Shown here in pieces: positions 32,438 to 41,384 of a stretch of DNA of 64,000 bases (position 1 is the stretch's first letter; every line of letters starts with the position of its first letter). Source of the stretch: Castellaniella sp040276085. Its GTDB lineage: Bacteria > Pseudomonadota > Gammaproteobacteria > Burkholderiales > Burkholderiaceae_B. Under the pieces are notes generated by a model, which worked only from the letters and a program-made list of their open reading frames with translations, was not told the DNA's origin and did not search any database. The stretch covers positions 62,001 through 126,000 of the forward strand of contig NZ_JBELOK010000003.1 in assembly GCF_040276085.1 (NCBI RefSeq), read 5' to 3'. The translations under genes and the position numbers were made by a program.

Positions 32438-33445
32438 ATGCTGGAAGTTCGCAATCTCTCGGTGCATTTTGGCGATGCCGCCGCCCCCTTCAAGGCGGTG
32501 GACCGCATCAGCTATCACGTCAATGCCGGCGAAGTCGTCGGCCTGGTGGGCGAATCCGGCTCAGGCAAGTCTGTCAGCTCTTTGGCGCTGATGGGCCTGA
32601 TTGATTTTCCGGGCCGCGTGCAGGCCGATGCCCTGCGCTTCGAGGGGCAGGATCTGCTGACATTGCCCGAGCGCAAGCGCCGCGCCATTGTGGGTTCTCA
32701 GGTGTCGATGATCTTTCAGGATCCGATGACCAGCCTGAATCCCTGTTATACGGTGGAATACCAAATCACCGAGGCCCTGAAAGTGCACCAGGGCGGCAGC
32801 CGCAAGGTGCTGCGGGCCCGGGTGCTCGAGCTCCTGGAGCAGGTGGGCATCCCCGACCCCACCTCGCGCCTGAAAGCTTACCCGCACCAGTTGTCGGGCG
32901 GCATGAGCCAGCGGGTGATGATTGCCATGGCCATTGCCTGCAAGCCCCGCCTGCTGATTGCCGACGAGCCCACCACGGCGCTGGATGTGACCATCCAGGC
33001 GCAGATCATGGATCTGTTGCTGGATCTGCAACGCCGGCAGGGCCTGGGCCTGGTGCTGATCACCCACGATCTGGCACTGGTGGCGCAAGCCGCCCACCGC
33101 ATCTTGGTGATGTATGCCGGGCAGATTGTCGAATCCGGCCCGGCCAGCGAGATTTTCAAGCGGCCGCGCCATCCCTACACGCAGGCACTGCTGCGCGCCC
33201 TGCCCGAGTTCTCCCACGACAGCGACCGCCTGGTGTCGCTGCCCGGCGTGGTGCCGGGGCGCTACGACCGCCCGCAAGGGTGCCTGCTCAGCCCGCGCTG
33301 CCCCTATGCCACCGAGCACTGTCGCCAGGCCGAACCACCGCTGGCCGGCCCCGAAGACCGCCAGGTGAAATGCCATTACCCGCTGGACGCTGAAGGCCGG
33401 CCCACCGGCCAGCCTGCCGGCCAGTCGCAAGAGATTTCCGCATGA
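32438..33445 (+). CDS. dppD: Di/oligopeptide ABC transporter ATPase DppD
   Basis: The 335-residue ATPase shows Walker A GESGSGKSV, Q-loop FQDPMTSLNP, signature LSGGMSQRVMIAMAIACKPR, Walker B LLIADEPTTALD and H-loop LITHDL. The C-terminal oligopeptide-transporter domain has the Cys cluster (CLLSPRCPYATEHC) typical of DppD/OppD Fe-S-like motifs. ATG 32438, two bases after the dppC stop, is chosen over the TTG at 32432. Confidence 0.93.
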   Translation: MLEVRNLSVHFGDAAAPFKAVDRISYHVNAGEVVGLVGESGSGKSVSSLALMGLIDFPGRVQADALRFEGQDLLTLPERKRRAIVGSQVSMIFQDPMTSLNPCYTVEYQITEALKVHQGGSRKVLRARVLELLEQVGIPDPTSRLKAYPHQLSGGMSQRVMIAMAIACKPRLLIADEPTTALDVTIQAQIMDLLLDLQRRQGLGLVLITHDLALVAQAAHRILVMYAGQIVESGPASEIFKRPRHPYTQALLRALPEFSHDSDRLVSLPGVVPGRYDRPQGCLLSPRCPYATEHCRQAEPPLAGPEDRQVKCHYPLDAEGRPTGQPAGQSQEISA

Positions 33446-34518
33446 CCCCAGATTCCACACTTGCTGCCGGCACGGCAGACACCTCCCCGCTGGCTGACAC
33501 CGCAGACACCGCAGCGGGCACTGCTTCGGTCGCGGCCGCCACCGACGTCGTCTTGCAGGCCGTCGATTTAAAGCGCCATTACGCGGTAGAGAGCGGTTTT
33601 CTCAAGCCCAAGCGCTCGGTAAAAGCGCTGGATGGGGTTTCTTTTTCGCTGCATGCCGGCAAAACGCTGGCCGTGGTGGGCGAATCGGGCTGTGGCAAAT
33701 CCACGCTGGCGCGTGTGCTCACCATGATCGAGCCGCCCACGGCGGGACAGCTGCTGTATCGCGGCCAGGATGTATCGCAAACCACCCCAGAGCTCACCCG
33801 CCTGCGGCGCCAGAAAATCCAGATTATTTTCCAGAACCCCTACGCCTCGCTGAACCCGCGCAAGCGCATCAGCGCCATCCTTGAAGAACCCCTGCTGATC
33901 AACACCACGCTGGATGCGGCCCAGCGCCGTGCCCGCGGCCAGGCCATGATGGCACGCGTGGGCCTGCGCCCCGAGCACTACGGCCGCTATCCGCACATGT
34001 TTTCCGGCGGCCAGCGCCAGCGCATCGCGATTGCACGCGGCCTGATGCTGGATCCGGAAATCCTGGTGGCCGACGAAGCGGTATCCGCCCTGGATGTGTC
34101 AGTGCGCGCACAGGTGCTGAACCTGATGAAAGACCTGCAGGCCGAGCTGGGCCTGTCGTACGTGTTCATCTCGCACGATTTGTCGGTGGTGGAACACCTG
34201 GCCGATGAAGTGATGGTGATGTACCTGGGCAAGGTGGTGGAACAAGGCAGCAAAGCCGCTATCTTTGGCAATGCCCGCCACCCTTACACGCAGGCATTGC
34301 TGTCGGCCACACCACGCCTGAACCCCGAGGGCCATGCACAGCGCATCCGCATCACAGGCGAGCTGCCCAGCCCGCTGAACCCGCCGCCGGGCTGCCCGTT
34401 TAGCAGCCGCTGCCCGCGCGTGATGCCGATGTGCCACGAGAAACCGCCCGCGCTGAAAATGCAGGACGGCCGTCTGGTGGCCTGCTACGCGGTTGAACAG
34501 GATTTGGCGACACCGTAA
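33442..34518 (+). CDS. dppF: Di/oligopeptide ABC transporter ATPase DppF
   Basis: The 358-residue ATPase starts with a roughly 35-residue Ala/Thr/Asp-rich, low-complexity extension absent from most DppF proteins. After that come Walker A GESGCGKST, Q-loop FQNPYASLNPRKR, signature FSGGQRQRIAIARGLML, Walker B ILVADEAVSALD and H-loop FISHDLSVV. The C-terminal Cys motif is CPFSSRCPRVMPMC. It overlaps dppD by 4 bp and is the last gene of the operon, converging on the TetR gene 16 bp away. Confidence 0.92.
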   Translation: MTPDSTLAAGTADTSPLADTADTAAGTASVAAATDVVLQAVDLKRHYAVESGFLKPKRSVKALDGVSFSLHAGKTLAVVGESGCGKSTLARVLTMIEPPTAGQLLYRGQDVSQTTPELTRLRRQKIQIIFQNPYASLNPRKRISAILEEPLLINTTLDAAQRRARGQAMMARVGLRPEHYGRYPHMFSGGQRQRIAIARGLMLDPEILVADEAVSALDVSVRAQVLNLMKDLQAELGLSYVFISHDLSVVEHLADEVMVMYLGKVVEQGSKAAIFGNARHPYTQALLSATPRLNPEGHAQRIRITGELPSPLNPPPGCPFSSRCPRVMPMCHEKPPALKMQDGRLVACYAVEQDLATP

Positions 34519-34534
34519 GCCAACACCTGCCGCC

Positions 34535-35224
34535 TCAGGGTGCCAGGCGAAAGCCGGCTTCGACGTACTGGATCATGCGGTCCAGGGTTTCCTCGAAGCT
34601 CTCGGTGTGGCAGATGCCTTCGGACAGAGAATTCAGCCGGCTCAGGCTGGTGATGGTGTAATGCAGCGCACCCAACGAGAAATGCAGCCGCCAGTAGATT
34701 TCCTCGAGGGTGAGCTCGGGCAAGACGGCCTGCAGATAAGGGATGAAGCGCTTCAGGTGCGAGGTGTCATGGTGCAGCACATCGTAGATCGGTGAATCCC
34801 GGTCCAGGTGTCCGCGCTCTAGAAACTGCACAAACAGGCCACGCCCACCCGCATCGAAAGACCAGCGCACACCCGGACGCAGCAGGGCATCGAGCACCGC
34901 CCGCAAGGGCACTACCCGGCCCTGTGCCGCCAAGGTGGCCTGGTTCAGCAACTCGAAGCGCTCTTTGTTGAGTTCGCGCGCACGCTGCAGGAAAACCGCC
35001 TTGAAGAGGTCTTCCTTGTTGCCAAAATGGTAGTGGGCCGCCGCAAGGGCGACATTGGCCTCGCTGGTGATCTCGCGCATCGACACCGAGGTGAACGAGC
35101 GGTGGGCAAACAGGCGCTCGGCCGCCTCGATGATCTTTGCACGCGTCACCAGACTGCGCCGCTGACGCGGCTCGTCTGGGCTGGTATGGGTCTGGATGTT
35201 TGCAGAAGCGTCTTTAGGGGTCAC
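34535..35224 (-). CDS. TetR family regulator of the acyl-CoA cluster
   Basis: The 229-residue protein has an N-terminal HTH: RAKIIEAAERLFAHRSFTSV followed by SMREITSEANVALAAAHYHF and GNKEDLFKAVF. The rest is the ligand-binding helical domain with the C-terminal layout common to fatty-acid/acyl-CoA-responsive TetR proteins. It overlaps the 3' end of the ligase gene by 4 bp, so it is third in the leftward unit SDR-ligase-TetR. The likely operator is the near-palindrome at 37805-37822 in the divergent promoter region, giving autoregulation plus control of the rightward transporter/catabolic operon. The inducer is unknown, probably an acyl-CoA intermediate. Confidence 0.85.
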   Translation of the reverse strand: MTPKDASANIQTHTSPDEPRQRRSLVTRAKIIEAAERLFAHRSFTSVSMREITSEANVALAAAHYHFGNKEDLFKAVFLQRARELNKERFELLNQATLAAQGRVVPLRAVLDALLRPGVRWSFDAGGRGLFVQFLERGHLDRDSPIYDVLHHDTSHLKRFIPYLQAVLPELTLEEIYWRLHFSLGALHYTITSLSRLNSLSEGICHTESFEETLDRMIQYVEAGFRLAP

Positions 35225-36885
35225 TGCCGCTGTCCTACGAATTGTCGTGCCGCCTCAACCAGCGGCGCCTTCGTGATTTTTCCATTGGCGTTGCGCGGCA
35301 GCGGTTCAGTGCCAATGATATAGAACTCCGGCTGTTTGTAATCCGCAAGCAGGCGGGCAAGTTCACCCCTGATGTGCTGCTCGTTGTCCTCTCCGGGCTC
35401 GGTGCGCAGGCAAAGACAAACGCGTTCGCCCATGACATCATCAGGCACGGCCACCGCCGCCGCTTCCATGACGCCCTTGATCGACAAGGCGGCGTTCTCG
35501 ACCTCGGCGCTGAAAATCTTGTAGCCGCCGCGGTTGATCATGTCTTTTTTTCGGTCGTGAATATACAGGTAGCCTTCTGCATCCATGCTGACAACATCCC
35601 CGGTTTTCCAGTAGCCACTTTTGAAATTGGCCTCGGTCTGAGCGGGGTCGTTCCAGTAGCGGGGCACCACCATGGGGCCCCGGATCCAGAGCTCGCCAAT
35701 TTCTCCGGTGGGCAATTCCACGCCCGCCTCATCCATGATCAGGGCTTCACCACACTGGACAAGCAAACCGATTGACGCAGGCCGCTCGCGGCTGGCCCAG
35801 GCCGGCATGATCGAGACCGGCGACGAGGTTTCCGTGGCGCCATAGGCGTTGATCAACTGCAACTGCGGCAGAAGGTCGCTCATGCGCGAGACAGTGGCCG
35901 GTGCCATGATGCCGCCACCGTAAATGCCGGTACGCCACTCGCCCATCTGATCTGGGCGGAAGTCGGGATGCATCAGGATCAGGTGGTAGATGGCCGGGAC
36001 AAAAACCGTAAAGGTAATGTGTTCCTCAAGCAAGGTACGCAGCACGGTGGTGGTGTCGTACCGGCGCAAAATCACCGTACACCCGCAAGAACTCAGGACA
36101 TTGATGAACAGCGCCATGAAGCCCGAAATATGGGATCCGGGGATGGCCAGCAAACCCCTTTGCTTGGTTTGCAAGTCGATACCGTAGGCATACTGCAAGG
36201 CCGAATGCACGATGTTCAGGTTGGTGATGCACGCCCCCTTGGGGCGCCCGGTTGTTCCCGAGGTATAAAACAGCAGGATGGTGTCGTCTTCCTCGCCGGT
36301 TTCCGGAAACGGCTGCGTAACCTCAGGGAAATGCGCTCCCAGATCACCCAGCCGGCCTTCCGGGCTGTTGACGCACCAATGCTTGCGCACTGATGGAATC
36401 TTGTCGGCAGACGGCATGCGGCTTTGCAGGTCTGTCTCCGAGATCAGCGCCGCCGCCTCGCAGTGGTTCAGCACGTAGGCCAGCTCAGCCGCACTCATCT
36501 TTGCGCTCAGTGGCACCGCGATGGCGCCTCGGCGCACCACGCCCATCATGGCGATGAGAAACGGCAGCCCGTTACCCAGAAACACGCCCACACGGTCGCC
36601 GACGCCGATCCCCGCGTTTTCCAGGCCATGCGCAATGCGGTCGGCCCAGTCGCCGAAGGCTCGGTAATCGAGGCTTTCATCCTGGCATTTCAGGGCCTCG
36701 CGATCCGGCGTCTCGCGCGAGGCGACGCGCAGCAGCTCGTCGAAGCGCTGCGGGCGGCGAGCCAGGCAGCGAACCACCTGGTTGCCAAAGTGCAGCTCGG
36801 ATCGCACGGTGTTGATGGCAGGGTCCACCACGAAGCGCCCACCTTCGATCCGGGGCGCGTAAGACTCGCGGGATTCAATCATCAT
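35221..36885 (-). CDS. Acyl-CoA ligase (AMP-forming), LvaE-like role
   Basis: The protein of about 554 residues belongs to the ANL superfamily. P-loop LLFYTSGTTGRPKGA, adenylate motif INAYGATETSSPVS, GYWKTGDVVSMDAEGYLYIH with the hinge region DRKKDMINRGGYKIFSAEVE, and the C-terminal catalytic Lys in NGKITKAP are all present. It activates a carboxylic acid with ATP and CoA in the cytoplasm; chain type cannot be read. ATG 36885 (or 36882) follows AAGGA; longer upstream starts lack a ribosome-binding site. It is 7 bp downstream of the SDR gene and overlaps the TetR start by 4 bp. Confidence 0.9.
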   Translation of the reverse strand: MMIESRESYAPRIEGGRFVVDPAINTVRSELHFGNQVVRCLARRPQRFDELLRVASRETPDREALKCQDESLDYRAFGDWADRIAHGLENAGIGVGDRVGVFLGNGLPFLIAMMGVVRRGAIAVPLSAKMSAAELAYVLNHCEAAALISETDLQSRMPSADKIPSVRKHWCVNSPEGRLGDLGAHFPEVTQPFPETGEEDDTILLFYTSGTTGRPKGACITNLNIVHSALQYAYGIDLQTKQRGLLAIPGSHISGFMALFINVLSSCGCTVILRRYDTTTVLRTLLEEHITFTVFVPAIYHLILMHPDFRPDQMGEWRTGIYGGGIMAPATVSRMSDLLPQLQLINAYGATETSSPVSIMPAWASRERPASIGLLVQCGEALIMDEAGVELPTGEIGELWIRGPMVVPRYWNDPAQTEANFKSGYWKTGDVVSMDAEGYLYIHDRKKDMINRGGYKIFSAEVENAALSIKGVMEAAAVAVPDDVMGERVCLCLRTEPGEDNEQHIRGELARLLADYKQPEFYIIGTEPLPRNANGKITKAPLVEAARQFVGQRQ

Positions 36886-36892
36886 GGTTTCC

Positions 36893-37684
36893 TTAGCGTG
36901 GGGGGAGGCGAATACCGCCATCCAGGCGGATCACCACACCATTGAGCAGATGTTGGTCGACGATGGAAAGAACCATGGCGGCGAACTCGTCCGGATGCCC
37001 GAGGCGATCTGGAAAGGGTGGCCGCAAGGCGCTGACGATGTCGCGTGCCTTTTCCTTCATTCCGTGCACCATGGGCGTCGAGAACACCCCGGGCGCAATC
37101 GCAACCACCCGGATTCCGTATTTTCCCAGTTCCCGGGCAAGTGGCAAGGTCATCGCAGCCACCGCGCCCTTTGAAGCCGAATAGGCAGCCTGGCCCACCA
37201 TGCCATCAAAGGCAGCCACCGAGCTGGTGTTGACGATCACGCCACGCTGTCCGTCTGCGTCGGCGGGCCCGCCCTGCATGTGCCGCGCCGCTACCCGCAG
37301 ATAATTGAAGGTGCCCACCGTATTGATTTCGAGGACGCGCCGAAACTCATCCAATGCCATGGGGCCATCCGGGCGAAGCGTTGCGCCGGGTGCCGCGACA
37401 CCCGCGCAATTGACCAGCACACCCGGCGCACCCCAGCGCTCGGCATGTTCTTGCAAGATGCGCTCGGCATCGGCAGCCGATGCCACATCGGCTGCTTCGC
37501 ACACCAGGTTTTCTGCGCCATCGCCCCAGGCATCCAGGTTCAAATCCACTGCAGTAACCCGGTAGCCGCGCGCCAGCAGCGCCTGGCAGCAGGCATATCC
37601 CAGGCCCGAACCTGCCCCCGTGACCACCGCGCTGACAGACGACTGCTGGGCCTTCTCATCCGAAATATTGGACGACTGTCTCAT
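36893..37684 (-). CDS. SDR family 3-hydroxyacyl-CoA dehydrogenase-like (type II, HSD10-like)
   Basis: The 263-residue classical SDR has a glycine motif TGAGSGLG near residue 22, NCAGVA, catalytic Ser in VNTSSVAAFDG and YSASKGAV (YxxxK). The C-terminal signature GVFSTPMVHGM...PFPDRLGHPDEFAAMV...VIRLDGGIRLPPR is that of type II 3-hydroxyacyl-CoA dehydrogenases. The expected reaction is NAD+-dependent oxidation of a 3-hydroxyacyl-CoA, feeding the thiolase encoded in the divergent unit. It is the first gene of the leftward unit; GAGGAG precedes ATG 37684. Confidence 0.87.
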   Translation of the reverse strand: MRQSSNISDEKAQQSSVSAVVTGAGSGLGYACCQALLARGYRVTAVDLNLDAWGDGAENLVCEAADVASAADAERILQEHAERWGAPGVLVNCAGVAAPGATLRPDGPMALDEFRRVLEINTVGTFNYLRVAARHMQGGPADADGQRGVIVNTSSVAAFDGMVGQAAYSASKGAVAAMTLPLARELGKYGIRVVAIAPGVFSTPMVHGMKEKARDIVSALRPPFPDRLGHPDEFAAMVLSIVDQHLLNGVVIRLDGGIRLPPR

Positions 37685-37804
37685 AAATGCTCCTCGTTTT
37701 ATGGCATATTTTTACCGTATCAGCACTATTATGCCAAAAAATCGGTAATTTCCCTATGACTAACACATTTACACAGGAATATATGGCCTAATAGCCTTTC
37801 TGTT

Positions 37805-37834
37805 TTTGAACGCTCGTACAAATTTTGATAGAAT
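37805..37834 (+). promoter_or_regulatory. Promoter with overlapping TetR-type operator
   Basis: TTTGAACGCTCGTACAAA (37805-37822) is an 18-bp dyad, seven of eight arm positions complementary. TTGAAC (37806-37811) and TAGAAT (37829-37834) are spaced by 17 bases and form a good sigma-70 promoter reading right into the livK-type gene, so a bound regulator would block the -35. The leader to ATG 37918 is about 75 bases and ends with GGAGGA. Confidence 0.65.
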
Positions 37835-37917
37835 TCAGACAAGACCACGAGCGAAGGTCGGATCCTGCAGCACAGTCCCTGGCCACACACCGTGCGCCAG
37901 ACACCCGGAGGAGCATC

Positions 37918-39159
37918 ATGAAAAAACACGTATTTTTTAGTCTCGCGCTGGTCGCCAGCCTCTTGCCGTGGTCGGCATCCCAGGCTGACAACATCCGGAT
38001 CGCCCACATCGATCCTTTTTCTGGCGCATTTGCCAACGTGGGTGCCGTCAATGGCAAACACGTCCAGTTTGGGGCTGATCTTGTCAACGCAGACGGCGGT
38101 GTGCTCAAGGGCACACAGCTGGAAGTCATCCGCTTTGATAACAAAGCCAACGCCAAAGACGCCGTAACCGCCTTGCAGGACGCCATCGACCAAGGCATCC
38201 GCATCGTTACGCAGGCAACCAACTCGGGCATTGCCCTGGCCGTTGAAGACGCCGTGATGAAATACAACCGGCGCAATCCCGATGATCCGGTGCTGTATCT
38301 CAATTACGGTTCTGCAGACCCATCCATCACACGCGACCACTGCAACTTCTACACGTTTCGCTTCGAAGCGCACTCGGGGATGAAGCAAGACGCGCTCACC
38401 GACCGCATCGCATCAGACAAAGACATCCACAAGGTCTACATCATCGGGCAAGACTACGGCCACGGGCACGAAGTCAGCAAGTACACCAAGCAGATGCTGG
38501 CGGCCAAACGCCCGGATATCGAAGTCGTGGGCGATGAATTCCACCCGGTGGGCAAGGTCAAGGATTTCACCCCCTACATCGCCAAGATCCAGGCCTCCGG
38601 AGCCGATGCCGTGATCACGGGCAACTTTGGCTCCGACCTGACACTATTGGTCAAAGCGGCCAACGACGCCGGCCTGAAGGCCAAGCTCTTTACACAGTAC
38701 GCAGGCACCTTCGGTACGCCCACGGCCATCGGCAAGGGTGGTATCGGGCGCATCTATGATGCAGCGCCCTGGCACCCGGAAATTGCCGTCGAGAAGCATT
38801 CGAAAAAGGCCGAGGAACTGATTGCCACATTCAAGCAAAAGTACGACGATGATCTCTACTACTACCAGATCGTGGTGCAGATGCAGATGCTTGGCGCGGC
38901 CATCAATCAGGCCGGGTCGGCAAAGCCCGCCGACATCGCGCAGGCGCTGGCCAATGCCCGCTTCACGGGCGTCACCGGCGACATGTTCATGCGCTCCACC
39001 GATCACCAGCTGATGCATCCGCTGTTTGTCTCGGTATTCACCGACAAGGACATCCGCTACGACTCCGAAAACACCGGAATCGGCTGGAAAACCGTATCCG
39101 AGACACTCGCTAAAGACCTGAAGGACGACTCCACCTGCAAGGTGGAACAACCGGCCTGA
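37918..39159 (+). CDS. Branched-chain-type ABC transporter, periplasmic binding protein
   Basis: The 413-residue exported protein has a signal peptide ending near WSASQA (residues 1-22). The mature protein opens DNIRIAHIDPFSGAFANVGA and carries the type I periplasmic binding fold (LivJ/LivK family, Peripla_BP_6). Members of this family in catabolic clusters often bind aromatic or short organic acids rather than Leu/Ile/Val. The gene context (ligase, ACAD, thiolase) supports uptake of the acid degraded by this cluster. GGAGGA precedes ATG 37918; longer in-frame starts upstream would overlap the promoter. Confidence 0.9.
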   Translation: MKKHVFFSLALVASLLPWSASQADNIRIAHIDPFSGAFANVGAVNGKHVQFGADLVNADGGVLKGTQLEVIRFDNKANAKDAVTALQDAIDQGIRIVTQATNSGIALAVEDAVMKYNRRNPDDPVLYLNYGSADPSITRDHCNFYTFRFEAHSGMKQDALTDRIASDKDIHKVYIIGQDYGHGHEVSKYTKQMLAAKRPDIEVVGDEFHPVGKVKDFTPYIAKIQASGADAVITGNFGSDLTLLVKAANDAGLKAKLFTQYAGTFGTPTAIGKGGIGRIYDAAPWHPEIAVEKHSKKAEELIATFKQKYDDDLYYYQIVVQMQMLGAAINQAGSAKPADIAQALANARFTGVTGDMFMRSTDHQLMHPLFVSVFTDKDIRYDSENTGIGWKTVSETLAKDLKDDSTCKVEQPA

Positions 39160-39196
39160 ATCGGGCTGCGCCCGGATATCGTCTCAAGGAGCCAAG

Positions 39197-40141
39197 GTGG
39201 ACACTCTCGCGTTCTCCATCATCAACGGACTGCTGTACGGCATGCTGCTGTTCATGCTGGCCAGCGGGCTGACGCTGATTTTCAGCCTCATGGGCGTGCT
39301 TAACTTCGCCCATGGCAGCTTCTACATGCTGGGCGCCTACTTTGCATTCCAGATCGGGCTGCACAGCTCGTTCTGGGTGGCGCTTTTCGTGGCGCCGCTA
39401 CTCACGGCGGTGCTGGGCGGGCTGGTAGAACGCTATGGCCTGCGCGTGGTGCATAAACATGGCCACGTCGCAGAGCTGCTGTTTACGTTTGGGCTTGCCT
39501 ACCTCCTTGAGGAAATCGTGCGCATGGTGTGGGGGCGCCAGCCGGTGCCCTACACCATCCCTGCTTCGCTGGATTTCCCGCTTTTTGTGATCGGCAATAC
39601 CGCATTCTCGGCCTATCGCGGCTTCATGTTCATGGTTGCCGTGGTGGTTTTCCTGGCGCTGTACTACGTCCTGCGCCGCACCCGGATCGGCCTTCTGATC
39701 CAGGCTGCACTCAACCAGCCTGATGTCTTGTGGGCGCTGGGCCACAACGTGCCTCGCCTGTTCATGTTCTTCTTTGGCGGCGGGGTTGCCCTGGCGGGCC
39801 TGGCCGGCGTGGTGGGTGGCAACTACCTTGTCACAGAACCCGGCATGGCGCACCAGATGGTTGTGATCCTGTTTGTCATCGTGGTGGTGGGCGGCCTGGG
39901 TTCCATGGTGGGGGCGCTGCTGGCCTCTTTGCTGATAGGTGTGCTGCAAACCCTGATGGTGTCGTTCGACTTTACGCTGGCCGATGTGCTGCTCAGCAGC
40001 GGCATCCCCGCCTACGACGGGCCCTTTCATGAGATCTGGACACTCTCCCCGGCACGCCTGGCGCCGGTCATGCCCTATCTTCTGATGGTCGTGCTGATGA
40101 CGATCCGGCCACGCGGCCTGCTGGGTAAACGGAGCGGATGA
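39197..40141 (+). CDS. ABC transporter permease LivH-like
   Basis: The 314-residue inner-membrane permease opens FSIINGLLYGMLLFMLASGL and has TLIFSLMGVLNFAHGSFYML, the LivH family hallmark, plus VIVVVGGLGSMVGALLASLL near the ATPase contact. The start is GTG 39197, with AAGGAG five bases upstream. It lies 37 bp after the binding-protein gene and partners the LivM-like permease that begins one base after its stop. Confidence 0.9.
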   Translation: MDTLAFSIINGLLYGMLLFMLASGLTLIFSLMGVLNFAHGSFYMLGAYFAFQIGLHSSFWVALFVAPLLTAVLGGLVERYGLRVVHKHGHVAELLFTFGLAYLLEEIVRMVWGRQPVPYTIPASLDFPLFVIGNTAFSAYRGFMFMVAVVVFLALYYVLRRTRIGLLIQAALNQPDVLWALGHNVPRLFMFFFGGGVALAGLAGVVGGNYLVTEPGMAHQMVVILFVIVVVGGLGSMVGALLASLLIGVLQTLMVSFDFTLADVLLSSGIPAYDGPFHEIWTLSPARLAPVMPYLLMVVLMTIRPRGLLGKRSG

Positions 40142-40142
40142 C

Positions 40143-41384
40143 ATGAAACGGACTCTTCCTCTCATCGGGCTGGCAATCGTCTTGCTGCTGCTGATTTTGC
40201 CGCCCATCTTCGGCTCCCGATACACCGTGTTGATGGTTGCGCAAGTGCTGGTGGCCGCCAGCTTTGCCATGTCCTACAACATGCTGCTTGGGCACACGGG
40301 CCTCCTGTCCTTTGGCCATGCCGTCTACTTTGGCGCCGGTGTCTTCACCGCGCTTTACATGACCAATGGAATCGGATCTGGGGGCCTGCCCCTGCCCCTG
40401 GAGCTTGTGCCGCTGGGCGCGGGGCTGGGCGGCCTGATTGCCGCACTGGTGCTGGGCCCGGTCTCGGTCAAGAGCGGCCAGATCGCTTTTGCCATGATTA
40501 CGCTGGGCATTGCAGAACTGGTCGCCGTGGCCGCCATGGTGTTTCCCTCCGCCTTCGGTGGCGAACAAGGCATCTCAACCGACCGTGTGGTCGACCTGAC
40601 CCTCACGGGCCTGAACTATGGCCGCGCAGAGAACCTGTACTGGCTGATTCTTGTCTGGGCCTGCCTGGCGATTGCCGCCATGGCCTACCTGACCCGCACA
40701 CCGCTGGGGCGGCTGGCCAATGCCGTGCGCGACAACCAGGAGCGCGTGGTGTTCCTGGGCTACAGCCCGTTTCGCATCCGCTACATGCAGTTCTGCCTTT
40801 CCGGCGCATTCGCCGGGGTGGCCGGCGGCCTGTTTGCCCTGCTATTCGAAATTTCAAACTCGGACATCTTTGGCCTGCGGACCTCGGCCGACGTGCTGAT
40901 CGCCACCTACCTGGGCGGCACTTCATTTGTCTTTGGCCCCGTTCTGGGTGCCGCGCTGGTGACGCTGCTCGAATCCAACCTGTCGCGCTACACCGAAGCC
41001 TGGCTGTCGTACTACGGGCTGCTATTTGTGGTGATCGTCCTGTTTGCACCCAAGGGCATCTGGAGCCTTTTCGCAGCCATCCCGGCAACCATCCGGCGCA
41101 ACGGCCTGGGCCCCACGCTGCTGCGCGGCGCATACTGGTTCCTGATGTTGCTGCCAGGATGTCTGGGCGGGATCCTGGTCATCGAGATGAGCAATCATCA
41201 CGCCAACGCCTTTGACCCCACCGAGCCGCTGATGCTTGCCGGCCTGCCCTTCGACATCTTTTCTGCCGCCAACTGGCTGCTGGCACTGGCGCTGTTGGCT
41301 CTCAGCGCGGGGATGCTCTGGCAAACCAAGCGCCGCCAGGCCGCCCGGCAGATCCAGGCCATGACCCAGGAGGCGCACTCGTGA
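40143..41384 (+). CDS. ABC transporter permease LivM-like, extended C-terminus
   Basis: The 413-residue permease has the LivM blocks SFAMSYNMLLGHTGLLSFGH, AVRDNQERVVFLGYSPFRIR and ATYLGGTSFVFGPVLGAALV. Beyond the usual end, about 90 residues add two further hydrophobic segments (WFLMLLPGCLGGILVIEM and ANWLLALALLALSAGMLW). LivM proteins are normally about 320-350 residues unless extended, so the tail is an oddity. The stop overlaps the GTG start of the next ATPase gene. Confidence 0.9.
   Translation: MKRTLPLIGLAIVLLLLILPPIFGSRYTVLMVAQVLVAASFAMSYNMLLGHTGLLSFGHAVYFGAGVFTALYMTNGIGSGGLPLPLELVPLGAGLGGLIAALVLGPVSVKSGQIAFAMITLGIAELVAVAAMVFPSAFGGEQGISTDRVVDLTLTGLNYGRAENLYWLILVWACLAIAAMAYLTRTPLGRLANAVRDNQERVVFLGYSPFRIRYMQFCLSGAFAGVAGGLFALLFEISNSDIFGLRTSADVLIATYLGGTSFVFGPVLGAALVTLLESNLSRYTEAWLSYYGLLFVVIVLFAPKGIWSLFAAIPATIRRNGLGPTLLRGAYWFLMLLPGCLGGILVIEMSNHHANAFDPTEPLMLAGLPFDIFSAANWLLALALLALSAGMLWQTKRRQAARQIQAMTQEAHS

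Noticed and set aside
35221..36885. Linking the ligase cluster to phenylacetate or benzoate degradation
   Set aside because: No ring-modifying enzymes are present; the kinase-ACAD pairing points to 4-hydroxyacid chemistry instead.
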